A stretch of DNA of 64,000 nucleotides from Azolla caroliniana (taxonomy: Eukaryota; Polypodiophyta): the NCBI GenBank assembly GCA_043228905.1, contig JBHGNT010000016.1, positions 9,548,001 through 9,612,000 on the forward strand, in the 5' to 3' direction. Positions 23,924 through 35,700 of this stretch are shown here, in pieces (the first letter of the stretch is position 1; the number at the start of each line of letters is the position of its first letter). A program made the translations under genes and the position numbers. The notes under the pieces are model-generated. The model was not told the origin of the DNA and made no database searches. It saw only the letters and a program-made list of their open reading frames with translations.

Positions 23924-24712
23924 TTACTGCTCCCACAACAAATGCACACAGTGATCGAGTATCTTCCTTGCATCTTGGCCGAGTATCAACATATCATCAA
24001 CATATAGCAAGAGAATCAAGAAATCTCCTTCCTCGTACCTTTTGACGAACACACAATGATCGGCCTGTGTTTTTTGGAACTGATGTTCCATCATGAAAGA
24101 CTTGAACTTCTTGTACCATTGGCGTGGAGCTTGTTTCAGTCCGTACAAGCTTTTCCTCAGTCGACACACCAGATTGTCTTTCCCTTTCTCCTCAAAGCCT
24201 TCGGGTTGCTGCATGTAGATCTCTTCGTCTAACTCCTCGTGCAGAAATGCGGTTTTGACATCCAACTGTTCGATCTCCAGGTCCAAACTGGCTGCTATGC
24301 TCAGAACATTTCGAATGGATGTCATCTTCACGACTAGTGCGAATATTTCATCAAAGTCGACACCCTTCTTCTGTTGGAAACCCTTCACCACTATGCGGGC
24401 TTTAGACCTGGGCTTGCTGTCGACTTCTCCAGTCTTCACCTTGTAGACCCACTTATTCCGGAGTGCTCTCTTACCTTTCGGTAGCTCTACTAGGTCGCAG
24501 GTGTAATTCGCGTGCAAGGATTCCATCTCCTCTTGCATCTCGTTCAACCATTTTTCTTTGCTTTCGTCGGCAATGGCTTCTTCATAGCACTCCGGTTCAC
24601 CGTCATCAGTCAAGAGGACATATTGACTGGCATATGTAATCGGTGTCTTCCTTAAGCTGAGTGGGTATCTTCGTCCACTCGTTGTTGGCTCCAGTTCGGA
24701 TGTCTCTGCCAA
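23924..24712 (-). pseudogene. Copia-B reverse transcriptase
   Basis: Copia reverse transcriptase with LRNKWVYKVKTG, KARIVVKGFQQK, QLDVKTAFLHEEL, CRLRKSLYGLKQAPRQW and the catalytic LLYVDDMLILG (about 23985-24020). It is cut by a stop before the thumb and connection regions. Confidence 0.9.
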
Positions 24713-24754
24713 CTCTTCTCTTTGCTTGGGATTCTACTCATCAATCGGCATCTC

Positions 24755-25679
24755 CTAGTTGGATAGCTCCAACTCATATTCCTCAATTGATTTTAGCAGG
24801 TCTGCCGATTCTGATTCATAGTCTATCGGTCTTTCTGAGTCGACTGACTCGGATTCGGCTCTGTCGGCCAGCTGTCTCCTTACAGCTGTCGATGACGACT
24901 CACTTGGCCTTAAGTCGATTGTAGTCGAGGTTGACTGGGGAGTCGGTTCCGACTTCTGTTGCTTCCAATCTTCAATTGTCTTATCTTCAAGAAAGACTAC
25001 ATCCCCACTTCTCACTACCTTCTTATCGACTAAGTCCCACAACCTGTAGCCGAACTCATCTTCCGAGTATCCCATGAATATGCATGCTTTCGACTTGCTG
25101 TTGAGCTTTGACCTCTGATCCTTTGGTACATGCATATACGCCAAACATCCGAACACCCTCAGGTGTTGGTAGGAAACATCCTTCCCTGTCCACACCCTCT
25201 GTGGGACATCACCCTTTAATGACACTGAGGGAGACCTGTTGATCAGATAAACAGTTGTGTACATTGCCTCAACCCAATAGGATTTCGGCAGTTTTGCATG
25301 GGAGAGCATGCTCCTTACTCTCTCCATGATTGTTCGATTCATCCTCTCTACAAGCCCGTTTAATTCTGGGGTCTTTGGCATTGTGTATTCGATTCGAATA
25401 CCTTGGCACTTGCAGTATTCCTCGAACTGCCCTCTGTACTCGCCACCATTGTCGGTTTGGACAACCTTCAGTTTTCGACCCGACTCTCTTTCAGTTCTTG
25501 GCTGGAACTCCTTGAAAACCGACAGTACTTGATCCTTCGACTTCAGTACGATGCAATAGTTCCAGTGCAGCTTCTCTTCTCCTCGGTGGTCTCGAGTGGA
25601 ATGCTGCCCTGTTTTGCTTTTCGGCTAAGCAGTTGACACACTTCTCCAGGTGCACTCCCTTGACTTCTTGTAGAAGTTT
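24755..25679 (-). pseudogene. Copia-B integrase
   Basis: The core reads TPELNGLVERMNRTIMERV with the third catalytic acid (about 25315-25380), then the Copia-typical VFGCLAYMHVPKDQRSKL and an acidic, serine-rich linker to reverse transcriptase. The N-terminal core (25382-25679) is readable only in shifted frames. Confidence 0.82.
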
Positions 25680-25958
25680 TTAGTCTGTTAACAGGTGCAT
25701 TCCCTTCTCACTCATGTGGCCTAGCCTCTTATGCCATATCTCCCCTACCGAGTCGGCTGCCATGTTTACTTCCGATTTGCACAGTCGGGCATGCATCATG
25801 TACAATGTGCCTTCTTTCTGTGCTTGGGCCACTATAAGATTTCCTCGGTAGAACTTCCACTTGCCATTCCGAAAGCTACCACTGTAGCCTTCATCATCAA
25901 GCCTTCCAGTTGATATCAGATTCAACCTGATATCGGGGACGTGTTGAACATCCTTCAA
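25680..25958 (-). pseudogene. Copia-B GAG-pre-integrase segment
   Basis: It reads VQHVPDIRLNLISTGRLDDEGY and ends IWHKRLGHMSEKGMHLL, the conserved piece between protease and integrase in Copia polyproteins. It is separated from protease by a frame change near 25960. Confidence 0.85.
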
Positions 25959-25964
25959 CGTTAG

Positions 25965-26992
25965 TCAACACCCTTTCGACGTCGTTAAGCACACACTTCC
26001 GACTTTGGTTATCTTGCACTCTCCACTATCACCCATCTTTACATAGCCATGATCCCCGACTATGTAAGTCGAGAAATACTCTCTCGACGGAGTAATATGG
26101 AAGGATGCATCGGAATCAATCACCCAAGTGCACTCTTCTCTTGCGAGATTTGCACTTGTCCATTCACAAATGAACAGAAGTTCCTCATTGCTCGTAACAA
26201 TGGCCGAGGTGTTCTTGTCATCTGGAATCTTTCGGGGTTTGACATTGTTTCCGATACTCTTGTCTTTTCTCATGTGTCGGCAGTCCTTCTGGAAGTGTCC
26301 AGGTTTTCCACAATAAAAGCACACAGGCTTACCTCTGGACTTCGATCTGGTGTGGGATTTGTCCATTCGCTGCGGACTTCTTCTTCGCCGGTCTCTTCCT
26401 CTGTCCATGTGTTGAGTCAGATTCAACTCCGTTTGGGACAGGATTCCTTTGTCTTTCCTCCTTGCCTCCTCGTTTAGGATGCTTGTCTTCACCGTCTGTA
26501 AAGACAAGTTCTCTTCTTGATAGGAGGTGCTGAGAGTAACCACCAGGTTCTCCCAGCTTTCCGGCAGTGTGCACATCAGCAGGATGGCCTGCATTGCGTC
26601 ATCCAGGTGAAATTTGGTCGCCGCAAGTTGATTTACATACCCCATAAATGTGATGATGTGTTCGAAGATGCTCTCACCGTCTCTGTATTTCAGCCGTACG
26701 ATTTTTCTCATTAGCGAGGTTCTATTTAGTGCATTCTTCCTGTCATATAGACTCGACAACTTCGGCCACATCTCATAAGCATTTGTGTCATTCGCCACAT
26801 GTTGAAGGACACTTACATCGACGCATTGTCGGATAGTGTCCATGGCCTTTCTGTTTAGGAGTTTCCAGTCCGACTCCAATACCCTCTGGGTATTTCTGCT
26901 CTGTCGACTGGCTCGTATAGGTCTTTTACTATGAGAAGGTCTTCCATCTTTATCTTCCAGTCTGCATAGTTCTGAGAGTTTAGAACTATCAT
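25965..26992 (-). pseudogene. Copia-B gag and protease
   Basis: A likely ATG lies at 26992; a frame change near 26885 separates the first about 35 codons from the main frame. The capsid domain is followed by zinc knuckle CFYCGKPGHFQKDC (about 26270-26312) and the protease motif WVIDSDASFHI (about 26095-26127). The active-site glycine is replaced by aspartate (D-S-D instead of D-S-G), which would disable protease. Confidence 0.85.
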
Positions 26993-27033
26993 ACTGGGAA
27001 TATGCTCACACCTCCTTCCATGCTTGCACCTCA

Positions 27034-27046
27034 AGCTCTGATACCA
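27034..27046 (-). promoter_or_regulatory. Copia-B primer-binding site
   Basis: On the minus strand this reads TGGTATCAGAGCT, three bases after the end of the 5' LTR. It matches initiator tRNA-Met. Confidence 0.92.
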
Positions 27047-27049
27047 GTT

Positions 27050-27720
27050 TGTTGAGAAATCGATGCGGAAAAGATCACAATAAACGAACTACATGCTGAA
27101 ATACGAATCACACGAATACACCAGAAAGACAAGATAAACAGATGTACACAGAGATTTACGTGGAAACCCTAAAGCGGGGAAAAACCACGGCTGAACAGAT
27201 TTCTTCACTATACAAAGTGGATATACAATAGAGAGATGATTACAACATTCTATCGAGTGTATCAACCGCACAGGGCTCTTCGCGTCTGCTGTTACACACA
27301 CAACTATGGCGCGGCTCTCCCTTCTCACTCCCTATCGTTCTATAGTTCTGCACATACATTGTTCTGCCCTAGTTACATAACTTTCTGGCTATTTACATAC
27401 GTAGCCCTCATGGGGCGCACACTTAGACTATTTACAAGTATAGTCACCCGAGTTAGCTATTTACACGATTCCGGTTTCGGCCTCGGTCGAGTCACTCATC
27501 AACTCGGCTCCTCTCTCTTTCCCATTTGGAGGGACTTGTTTCCACACATCATCATCATTATTATTACTATAATAATAATAGTCGAATCTTCAAATAGTCG
27601 ACTCACTATTTTCGACTCTTCGACTATTGGCTTTCCGAACAGTCAAATCTTCCTTGTCATCGACTGTCGGCTTTCCGATCAGTCGGTTCTTCCTCCCACT
27701 GGAGGGACATATTCCCAACA
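27050..27720 (-). repeat. Copia-B 5' LTR
   Basis: 671 bp, aligned end to end with 22654-23324. A plus-strand frame at 27236-28162 runs through this LTR into chromovirus integrase; it is a chance fusion. Confidence 0.93.
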
Positions 27721-27725
27721 CTATT

Positions 27726-28957
27726 GGCCTAAGATGCTCCCTGACATACATAACTATGTGACTAAATGTCACCAATGTCAGGTTAACAAAACTGAGCGAC
27801 TTAAAGCCGCAAGACTTTTACATCCCTTGGACATTCCCAATAATAAGTGGGAAAGTATGTCCATGGATTTTATTGTTAGCTTTCCTCGCTCCCAAAAAGG
27901 CCATAATGTTGTCAGGGTTGGGGTTGATAGAGTAACTAAAATGGCCAGATTTATTGCTACTAAAACCACGGTAACAACTCTTGAATTGGCTTACCAACTC
28001 GTTGACGAGTTATTTCATTTTTATGGGTTACCGATGGATATCGTGAGTGATCGAGATCCAAAGTTTACTAGTGACTTCTGGACACAAGTCTTTAAGAAGT
28101 TAGAAACTACATTGAGCATGAGCTCCACGGATCATCCTCAATCCAATGGACAAACAGAATGAGTAAATCAAATTATTGAGGACATGCTTCAAGTATACGT
28201 TGGTGCAAAACCAACAAAATGGGAACGGTATCTCCCAATTTTGGAGATTGCTTATAACAGCTCCAAGCATACGTCGACAGGATATAGTCCTTTTATGTTG
28301 ATGTATGGTTTTCAGGAACGAGCCCGGATTGATGTTAATATACATCATGATGAGTTGCAAAGTATGCAAAACTTTCTTCGGGATATGCAAGATATGTTGC
28401 ATATTGCACGAGATAATATAAAAACAGCTCAAGATAGAGCGCGTTTTTACGCTGATCATAATAGGCAACCTCGTGTATTCAACCCTGGACAAAAGGTATT
28501 TTTACGTGTACCTCACAATTCTAAGACATTGTGTACGGGTAACTACGCTAAGTTAGCCCCATGGTTTTGTGGACCTTTTATAGTCCTCAAATGCATTGGT
28601 TCATCAGCCTATCGTCTCGCTCTTCCCGATGGCGTTGAAATTCATCCAGTTTTTCATGTAAGTCGTCTAAAAGAACTTCTAGGTTCTGGTGACAATACAG
28701 TTACAACTGAAACTCTAGTTACTTCTGAAGAATTATCTTCTAAACCACATGCACTAGAAAGAATTCTCGATGTTAAAACAAAAAATATGCGTACTAAAAT
28801 AATCCAAGAATTTAAAATTAAATGGATGGATAAATCTATCAAAGATGCCACATGGGAACGCGAAAATACTCTTAGAACTAACTTCCCTAACTTTCCATTG
28901 CAAGAGTGCAATGTATTAAAGAGGGGGAGGGAGTATGTTATGGGCATGACCATATAA
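27726..28957 (+). pseudogene. Chromovirus integrase core, chromodomain and stop
   Basis: It resumes after Copia-B with the zinc-binding KCHQCQVNKTE. The core has MDFIVSFPRSQKGHN, then VSDRDPKFTSDFW and HPQSNGQTE; one TGA follows at 28160-28162. It goes on with YNSSKHTSTGYSPFMLMYG and a C-terminal part with FHVSRLKELLG. The end (HALERILDVKTK, then FKIKWMDKSIKDATWE and LRTNFPNF) is a chromodomain. The last codons overlap the start of the 3' LTR, as is usual for this group. Confidence 0.9.
28919..28935 (+). promoter_or_regulatory. Chromovirus polypurine tract
   Basis: AAGAGGGGGAGGGAGTA directly precedes the TGTTATGGGC start of the 3' LTR. Confidence 0.8.
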
Positions 28958-29354
28958 TATCCTGTGATGAGAATTTACCGTAGTATTCTATACACGTGGA
29001 TAAGTGTGAGGATTAAACGAGAGTGTAAAGAAGGGGAGGATTACTTTTAATCCTCAGGATTTAGACAACCCATTAGGCCAAGTGTGAACTTGCATGGGGG
29101 CCTTGGGTATCGCTATATATATGAGTTCTAGTTACTCTCATTCCATCACATCTTGACTACGATACTCAGTTTTGTGGTGGGTCAACTCTTGTAGCGTGCG
29201 TGCCAGCACCAGGTCGACTCGACACCACGACGGTGGTATGGGACGCCGATCGAGGCTCGAGTCTGTCTCGATCCCTTCGCTCAGGGGTGGTCGGGTGGAT
29301 CGACAACCTTCTTTCTCTCACTCCTTTCTATCTATCTATCTTTTATTCTTATCA
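28936..29354 (+). repeat. Chromovirus 3' LTR (right end approximate)
   Basis: It starts TGTTATGGGCATGACC after the purine tract. A TATA-like TATATATA lies at 29114-29121. The right end is placed at ATCA 29351-29354 because family-T gag sequence starts immediately after, but no 5' LTR is available to prove it. The first about 165 bp reappear as both arms of the fold-back element at 51803-52097. Confidence 0.65.
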
Positions 29355-29355
29355 T

Positions 29356-30294
29356 ATGCTTACTTTAGATCAGAACTCTAACACGAGCAATAACGAATGG
29401 ATGTCTAGCCATCGACGTATCAGAGAACCTACTCGACAAGGTCGACCACTGACTAGATCCATCACCCGACAATCAGAAGAATATGCTACGCGAAAACTCT
29501 GCCTCAACGATCGCGCCCCCTGTCTTCAAGAGTACACGGTAGACTCTACGCTCACAGAACAGAGCGACATTGGACAGGAAGTCCTATCGCACCTAGACCA
29601 ATATAGTGCGACTAAGCTTCACAACATCCCTCACCGCGGAATCATCAACTTTCCCTTCCCTAGCTTCATTGTCGCAACCAGAATGGCCTTTTCATACCCT
29701 CGTTTCAGCAGAGAAACCAACTCCGAGAGCCACCTACGGCCGTTCCGCAACTTGTGGAACGCGAACCACATGGCACAGAGGCTGCCAGAGGCGGAAACCC
29801 GCGAATCAAAGGTCACTGAGTTCAGGTTAACCTTGTATGGTCGGGCTGCGAGCTGGCACTCCCAGCTCGATCTAATAGCATTCGCAACATTCAACCAACT
29901 GCAATCGTCGTTCTTGTGGTTCTTCCATCGGAGTGTGTCGCAACGTGAAGTTATTGGTCAGTTTCAAGAAACTTCCAAAGGAATCCGTAGCGGATTTCAG
30001 TATACAATCAAGAAACTTCCAAAGGAATCCGTAGCGGATTTCAGTCTATAGTTCCATAGTCTACGACATCAACTCACACGGGCCCCAACAGAGGAAGAGG
30101 CCAAGGATACATTTTTGGCAGCTTTACGAAGACCCCTCAGGACTACGCTGACCACGCAAAGTGTAAAGGGCGAGACGAAGGATATGGTTATCGAGCAAGC
30201 GTTACAACTCGAATTAGAGGACGAGGATGAAGGATTGTCCATGACATCGCTTCGGCAGGCGTTGCCCCAGGACGAGGAATATCGATTCCGCTAG
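29356..30294 (+). pseudogene. Ty3-T copy 1 gag
   Basis: ATG candidates in frame are 29356 and 29401. A Ty3 capsid core with LTLYGRAASWHSQL (about 29830-29870) is followed by a coding frame disrupted by a 44-bp tandem duplication (units starting 29965 and 30009), which shifts the frame. The sequence continues to about 30294 as a Glu-rich capsid C-terminus (ALQLELEDEDEG). A likely knuckle region further on is not intact. Confidence 0.75.
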
Positions 30295-30299
30295 GCAAT

Positions 30300-31540
30300 T
30301 CAATACACAATCTGCTTAAACTTAGGGGACTCTGTGGTAGATTGTAAGATGTGGATACATTTCCCTATTTGCCATTCACGGGTACATACGGTGAAACAGT
30401 GCAAATATAACATGTTGAACAGACGCACCTCGACAGTTCGCCGTATGGAACCGCAACGACAGTACCGCCGTAACGAGCAAGGCTGACAGGACGAGCTTTA
30501 CTGAAATACGGAATGACACTAGAAGGTGGAAAGACAGTATCGTAACCACCGTAACAACAACCCGTATTCCGACGAAGAAGAGCAGGATGAGGAAGAGTAC
30601 CGGAATAACGACCATTACAATCGAGGGGGGGGGGGTTGTTATGACAATCGATGCCATATCAACAATTGCGGATGACCAACCAATCCCCGATTGAACGACA
30701 GTAATTTCCAGACACAAGACAAACACCATTACGAGGAGAGTTCAGAGGACGAACGACGCCAAGAGCTTTGCTGGGAGTATCGGTAGAAACCTCGTAACCA
30801 CAGAAGATTTTAGTAGCCACGACAAGAGCAACCTGCACCCCTGGACACCACCACATTGGAAGTAGTAGAGAAAGGCGAATCCAACGTACATTGCTTTGTG
30901 TGGCAACAGCAAGGCCAGTACGCAAAGCAAGGTCCATAGCGCAATAAAGGCAAGGACCCAACTGTGAATACCATCACAACGGATATCCAACAAGTCACTA
31001 CACGCAATCAGGCGAAAAACACAAAATGGACAGAACAAGATGACATATGCAAGGCGGCCTAGGCCTGGGTGGAGAAAGTGAACGAAGCTAACACGGAGCG
31101 AATGAAGTAAGAATCGGCGAGCCCCACGATGCAGATTGAAGATAAGGAACTATCGCCAAACCCGCTATGGCAAGCTCTGGCGGACTGCGAAGTCATGTTG
31201 ACCATGGATAAGCTCCTACGACCAGTCCCACGATTCTAACATGTGGTAATGAATTGTATACAAGGCACCGCCGGACTAGAGGTCTCGGCCAATTTCACGG
31301 AATCCAATACTGGCCCAGCAATGGTAGATCACCATAACCCCAACAAGTACGCTCCAACAAGTACGCTCGAAGAAGAGGAGTACGAACCCGATCCCAAGTC
31401 TATGTTGGAGCTAAGCAGAGCGCGAGAAGCATTCGAGAAAGAAATGGAAATCTCGTGAAGGGTTACCGTGTCGGCATTGGAGGAGATTAATGTCGAAACC
31501 GCGGAGGTTCCATGACTAGTGTCAATCGCTAAGGACCTGA
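30300..31540 (+). pseudogene. Ty3-T copy 1 degraded linker and protease region
   Basis: No frame stays open for long. A 12-G run lies near 30626-30637. The 31243-31458 stretch (MLELSRAREAFEKEMEIS, then VSALEEINVE after a stop) matches the 63636-63872 frame of copy T' in content and position, just before reverse transcriptase. The protease active site was not recognised. Confidence 0.5.
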
Positions 31541-32084
31541 GCTGCTCCGAGAGTGTAAGGATGGTTTTGCATGGTCTCATGAGGACATGAAAGGCCTGGA
31601 CCCAAAATTCTATCAACACAAGATTAAATTGGCCATGGATCCGAAACCGGTGCAGCAGCGACGCAATTGCATGAACCCAAATTACGCGGCCCGCGTAAAG
31701 GAAGAAATTGACAAGCTCTTGAAAGCAGGGTTCATCTGACCAGTCAAAAAAGTCACATGGTTGAGTCTAATAGTTGTGGTACCAAAGAAAAATGGGAAAA
31801 TACGTGTGTGTGTTGATTATTGAAAACTGAGCGTTGTTACAATTATGGACGCGTTTCCCTTACCGTTTACATATAGCGTGCTAGACGCAGTCGCGGGCCA
31901 TGACATGTATAGTTTCTTGGATGGCTTTAGCGGATACAATCAAGTACGCATGCACCCGGATGATCAAAAGAAGATTGCGTTCATCACGGACTGGGGAGTG
32001 TTCGTCATTGTAGTAATGATGTTCGGGCTAATGACGGCCCCCGCCACCTTCCAATGAACGATTATGGAGATTTTCGATGAATAC
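31541..32084 (+). pseudogene. Ty3-T copy 1 reverse transcriptase, N-terminal part
   Basis: Broken frames carry the fingers region; from 31845 an open stretch reads MDAFPLPFTYSVLDAVAG, then YSFLDGFSGYNQVRMHPDDQ and GLMTAPATFQ, the palm of a Ty3 reverse transcriptase. A TGA follows ATFQ and the frame is cut at 32084 by Copia-C. Confidence 0.85.
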
Positions 32085-32284
32085 TGTAAAAACAAATAGC
32101 GCGCGGAAGCAATAAAAAATAGAAAATAGAGGATAGGTTTAATGGAGAGCTTAACAGTACACGGGAGAGACAGAGAGAGAGAGAGAGAACAAGAATCTCT
32201 ATTAAAAAATTATATCAACGCTCTGTACATCATATGTGTTCAACGAACACTTCTATACAGGTCCATACGGACTGACAGAAGTAC
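32085..32284 (-). repeat. Copia-C 3' LTR, first piece
   Basis: It aligns with the start of the right LTR at 42980, including the GA-rich stretch (about 32163-32190). It is cut at AGTAC by Copia-D and resumes at 37760. Confidence 0.9.
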
Positions 32285-32579
32285 TGTTAGTGACATAGTC
32301 GTCAGTGCGGAAGATCAAGAAGCATTCTTTTCTGACTGAATACCTGCGTATGACAGTTTGTAGGTCGTTGCACAGAGAGAGAGAGAGAGAGAGACAGAGA
32401 CAGAGAGGCACATAAGACTTTCTATTCCACAAAGCAATAATACAACACCCAACCCCACGAAGAGGTTACTAGGTCACTATATATAGGGACCGACTTAGGG
32501 CAACTACCCTTTATGCTAATTACATAAATGGCCAAAACGGGATAGTGTGAATACGTCCATTATACACATGTATTCGACA
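32285..32579 (-). repeat. Copia-D 3' LTR
   Basis: 295 bp, TGTTAGTGAC...ATTCGACA. It contains a GA microsatellite (about 32377-32405) and CTATATATAG near 32477-32487, a TATA candidate on either strand. On the minus strand the adjacent 32580-32594 (CTCCCCCGTAATGGG on plus) is the polypurine tract region. Confidence 0.95.
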
Positions 32580-32772
32580 CTCCCCCGTAATGGGCGTATA
32601 CATGGGTTATCTAAGATTACAGGTATAGACTTAGGTTCTCGGACATATCAGCTTTGTTCGGGTCGGCTGGGTCCGAAGGCAGAAGACCGAACTGGTCGGG
32701 TCAGAACAGTTGAAGCCGATCATTAAGGAACTGATGTCGGTTGTCGGGAACCATCCTGCTCTGTGTCCGGCT

Positions 32773-35700
32773 CTAACCGGACTGGTTTGTCGTTACGCCC
32801 ATCTGATGCCGAAGAGACCGAAAACGGTCTGCCGAAAGACATTTGGTCATTCCATCTGCGACATTGTCGGTTGTGGATATTTTCTCTAGACCGATTTTCC
32901 CTGAAATGACGCAGTCCCGAACGAAGTGATATCGAACGTCGATATGTTTGGAGGCGTTGTGGTGAACCGGATTTTTCGACAAGGCAACAGCACCTTGACT
33001 GTCGCTGTAGACAACTGGAGCCGAGTCATGGTCGACTTGTCGAAACGTGTGCGCCAGCCGACCGAGCCACAAAGCTTCTTTTGCTGCGTCGGACGCAGCT
33101 ACATATTCTGCTTCGGTCGTTGAGGTCGCTGTGCACTCCTGAAGTTTCGACTTCCACGAGATTGCTCCATTGCCGAATTTGAAGTAGTATCCGGTTGTTG
33201 ATTTTCGACTGTCTATACAGCCGGCGAAGTCCGAGTCGGTGTAACCGACTACGCCTGAGGTTCGGTTCGGACCGAAAAGAATGCCATGGTCTTTTGTGCC
33301 AGCCAGATATCTGAACACATGCTTGACTGCGTTCCAATGCGATCGGCCAGGGTTGTGCATAAATCTGCTAACGACTCCTACGGCATGAGAAATATCAGGC
33401 CGTGTCGCGACCATCAGGTACATAAGGGAGCCGACTGCCGGTGCATACGGTACCGACTTCATATCTTCCCCCTCCGGGCCGGATGTCGGGCAGTCTCGCT
33501 GAGAGAGCCGAAGATTCATTGGGAGCGGGGTTGAAGCAGATTTGGCTGATTGCATGTTGAAGCGTTCTAAGACACGTCCGATATAGTCGGTCTGAGACAA
33601 AAAGAGATGTCGTTTATCGCGATGCCGACTAATCTTCATGCCGAGTATGTGTTGTGCCGGACCGAGGTCCTTCATTGCAAACTTCAACCGCAGTTGCCGA
33701 ACGAGATCGGCAAGTTCGCCCGCGTGGCGTCCAGAAATTAGCATGTCGTCCACGTAAATGATGAGGAAGATGGGTGATCCATCTTGAGCTGTGTTGGTGA
33801 AGAGACAATGGTCCTCATCGCTTTTTGAGAAGCCGATCGATTGGATGAAGTCGTCGAACTTCTTGTACCATTGTCGCGGTGCCTGTTTGAGGCCGTATAG
33901 ACTCTTCCTGAGTCGGCAGACTAGATGTTCTTGGCCAGTTGCCACGAAGCCTTTTGGCTGCTCCATATAAATTTCCTCCTCGAGATCACCATGGAGGAAG
34001 GCTGTTTTGACATCTAGCTGAATCAGCTCCAAGTTGTCGGCTGCCACGACGCCGAGCAGAAAGCGAAGGGTTGTCATTTTCACCACTGGTGAAAAAATCT
34101 CGTTGAAGTCGACGCCATATTCTTGTCGGAAGCCCTTCGCAACTAACCTGGCCTTGTACTTTGGGATGGTCGAATCAGACGTCTCTTTTAGTCGATAAAC
34201 CCACTTGCAAGGAAGAGCACGTCGGTTCCTAGGTAATTCGACCAGATCCCAAGTCTTGTTTGCCCGGATGGAGTGCATTTCCGACTCCATCGCCAGATGC
34301 CAGGTGGCTGAATCGACAGATGTCGATGCTTCTTCGTAAGACGTCGGTTCGCCGGCGTCGGTGAAGAAAATTCCAGGAGAATACCTCTCCGGAGGTTGCG
34401 ACAGTCTCTCGGATCGTCGAGGTATGATTGGACTGGTCGCATCGGGTATCGAGGTCGGATGGTCCGAAAGTGAATCATTCGGCTGTACCGAGTCGGAGTC
34501 GTCCAAGTCGGTAGTGTAAGGTGCAGCTACCCGTGAAGCTGACCGTGTGTTAAGAGCGGGGCCTTCTTGAAGGGTCGGCACATCGGAAAATGTTACCCTT
34601 CGGACTTCGATCGGTTTTTCGACTGATGGATTCATAGCCGACTCGTTGAACACAACGTCCGAACTTCGAACGATTTGTCTGCGTTCGGGGTCCCAGAGTC
34701 GGTATCCCATTTCGCCGTCGGATCCATATCCAAGGAAAATGCATTTCCTGGACCGAGGTGCAAGTTTTCGGCGATCATCTTTCGGAATAAGGGCGTACGC
34801 CTCGCATCCGAAGATCCTCAGCTTGTCGTAATTCGGCTTACTGCCGATCCATAGTTCCTGAGGAATTTGAAGTCCTAGAGGTCTACTTGGCGACATATTG
34901 ATTATGTGTACTGCCGTGAGTAGAGCCTCTGCCCAGAAGCCATCCGACAGTCCGGAGTGTTGGAGCATGGAAACTATCCGTTCTTGGATTGTCCGATTCA
35001 TTCGTTCTGCAATCCCGTTTTGCTCCGGACTGTGTGGTGCCGTAAATTCACGTCGGATGCCGCGTTGTCGGCAGAATTTGACGAATTCTTCAGATTTGAA
35101 CTCTCCCCCATTATCGGTCCGAAAGCATTTCAGTTTTCGGTCGGTTTGATTTTCTACCATAGCGAGCCAATCGGTGAAAATCGAGAAGACCCGATCTTTG
35201 GTGCGAATTGGATAAGCCCACACCTTTCGAGTCGAATCGTCAATAAAAGTGACGAAGTAAGAGGCACCGCCGAGAGACTGATGCGGCATTGGGCCGCAGA
35301 CGTCCGAGTGGACCAAATCGAGAGGTCTCGTGTCTCTTGGTGCTGATGTCGGGTGTGATGCGGCTGCTTGTTTGCCATACTGGCAATGCTCGCAGAATTG
35401 ATGGTCCGAGAAGGAGAGTTTGGGGATGTATCCGGCTCTAGATAGGTGCGTGATGCCGGCCTTGCTGAGGTGTCCTAATCTTCGGTGCCATAGTGATGAC
35501 ACAGGAATATCCACCAGAAACAGGTTACCCTCTCTGAGCGTAACATGTAACGGATACAGGGAGTGTATCTTGGGTCCTCTAGCAAGCAGGAGGTTCCCCC
35601 TGTGGAGTGTCCACCCTCCTGAAGAAAAACCGGCACGGATGCCGTCTTCATCTAGTTGTCCGACTGAGATCAATGGCCTTGAGAGCTCGGGTACATGTCG

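Larger units (their letters stand above)
22654..27720 (-). mobile_element. Copia-B, complete LTR retrotransposon with broken genes
   Basis: The element is 5067 bp with two 671-bp LTRs (TGTTGAG...CCCAACA) and the target duplication CTATT (22649-22653 and 27721-27725). It lies inside the chromovirus integrase gene in the opposite sense. The LTRs differ at many scattered positions, more than in Copia-A, so it is older. Protein motifs are of the Tork/Tnt1-like Copia type, closer to Copia-D than to Copia-A. All domains are present but split by stops and frameshifts. Confidence 0.94.
7852..29354 (+). mobile_element. Decayed Ty3 chromovirus, interrupted by three large insertions
   Basis: Pieces in sense order: gag (7852-8965), protease split at 14833/20508, reverse transcriptase and RNase H (about 20950-22350), integrase split at 22653/27726, chromodomain (about 28750-28910), polypurine tract and 3' LTR (28936 to about 29354). 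The pieces join logically across the intruders: the protease reads from ANGYVNGSPVQF into LFDSGSSHNFV once Copia-A is skipped. A C-terminal chromodomain places it among the chromoviruses, which use it to target chromatin. Several stops and frameshifts show it is dead. No 5' LTR was found, so the left end is arbitrary. Confidence 0.8.
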
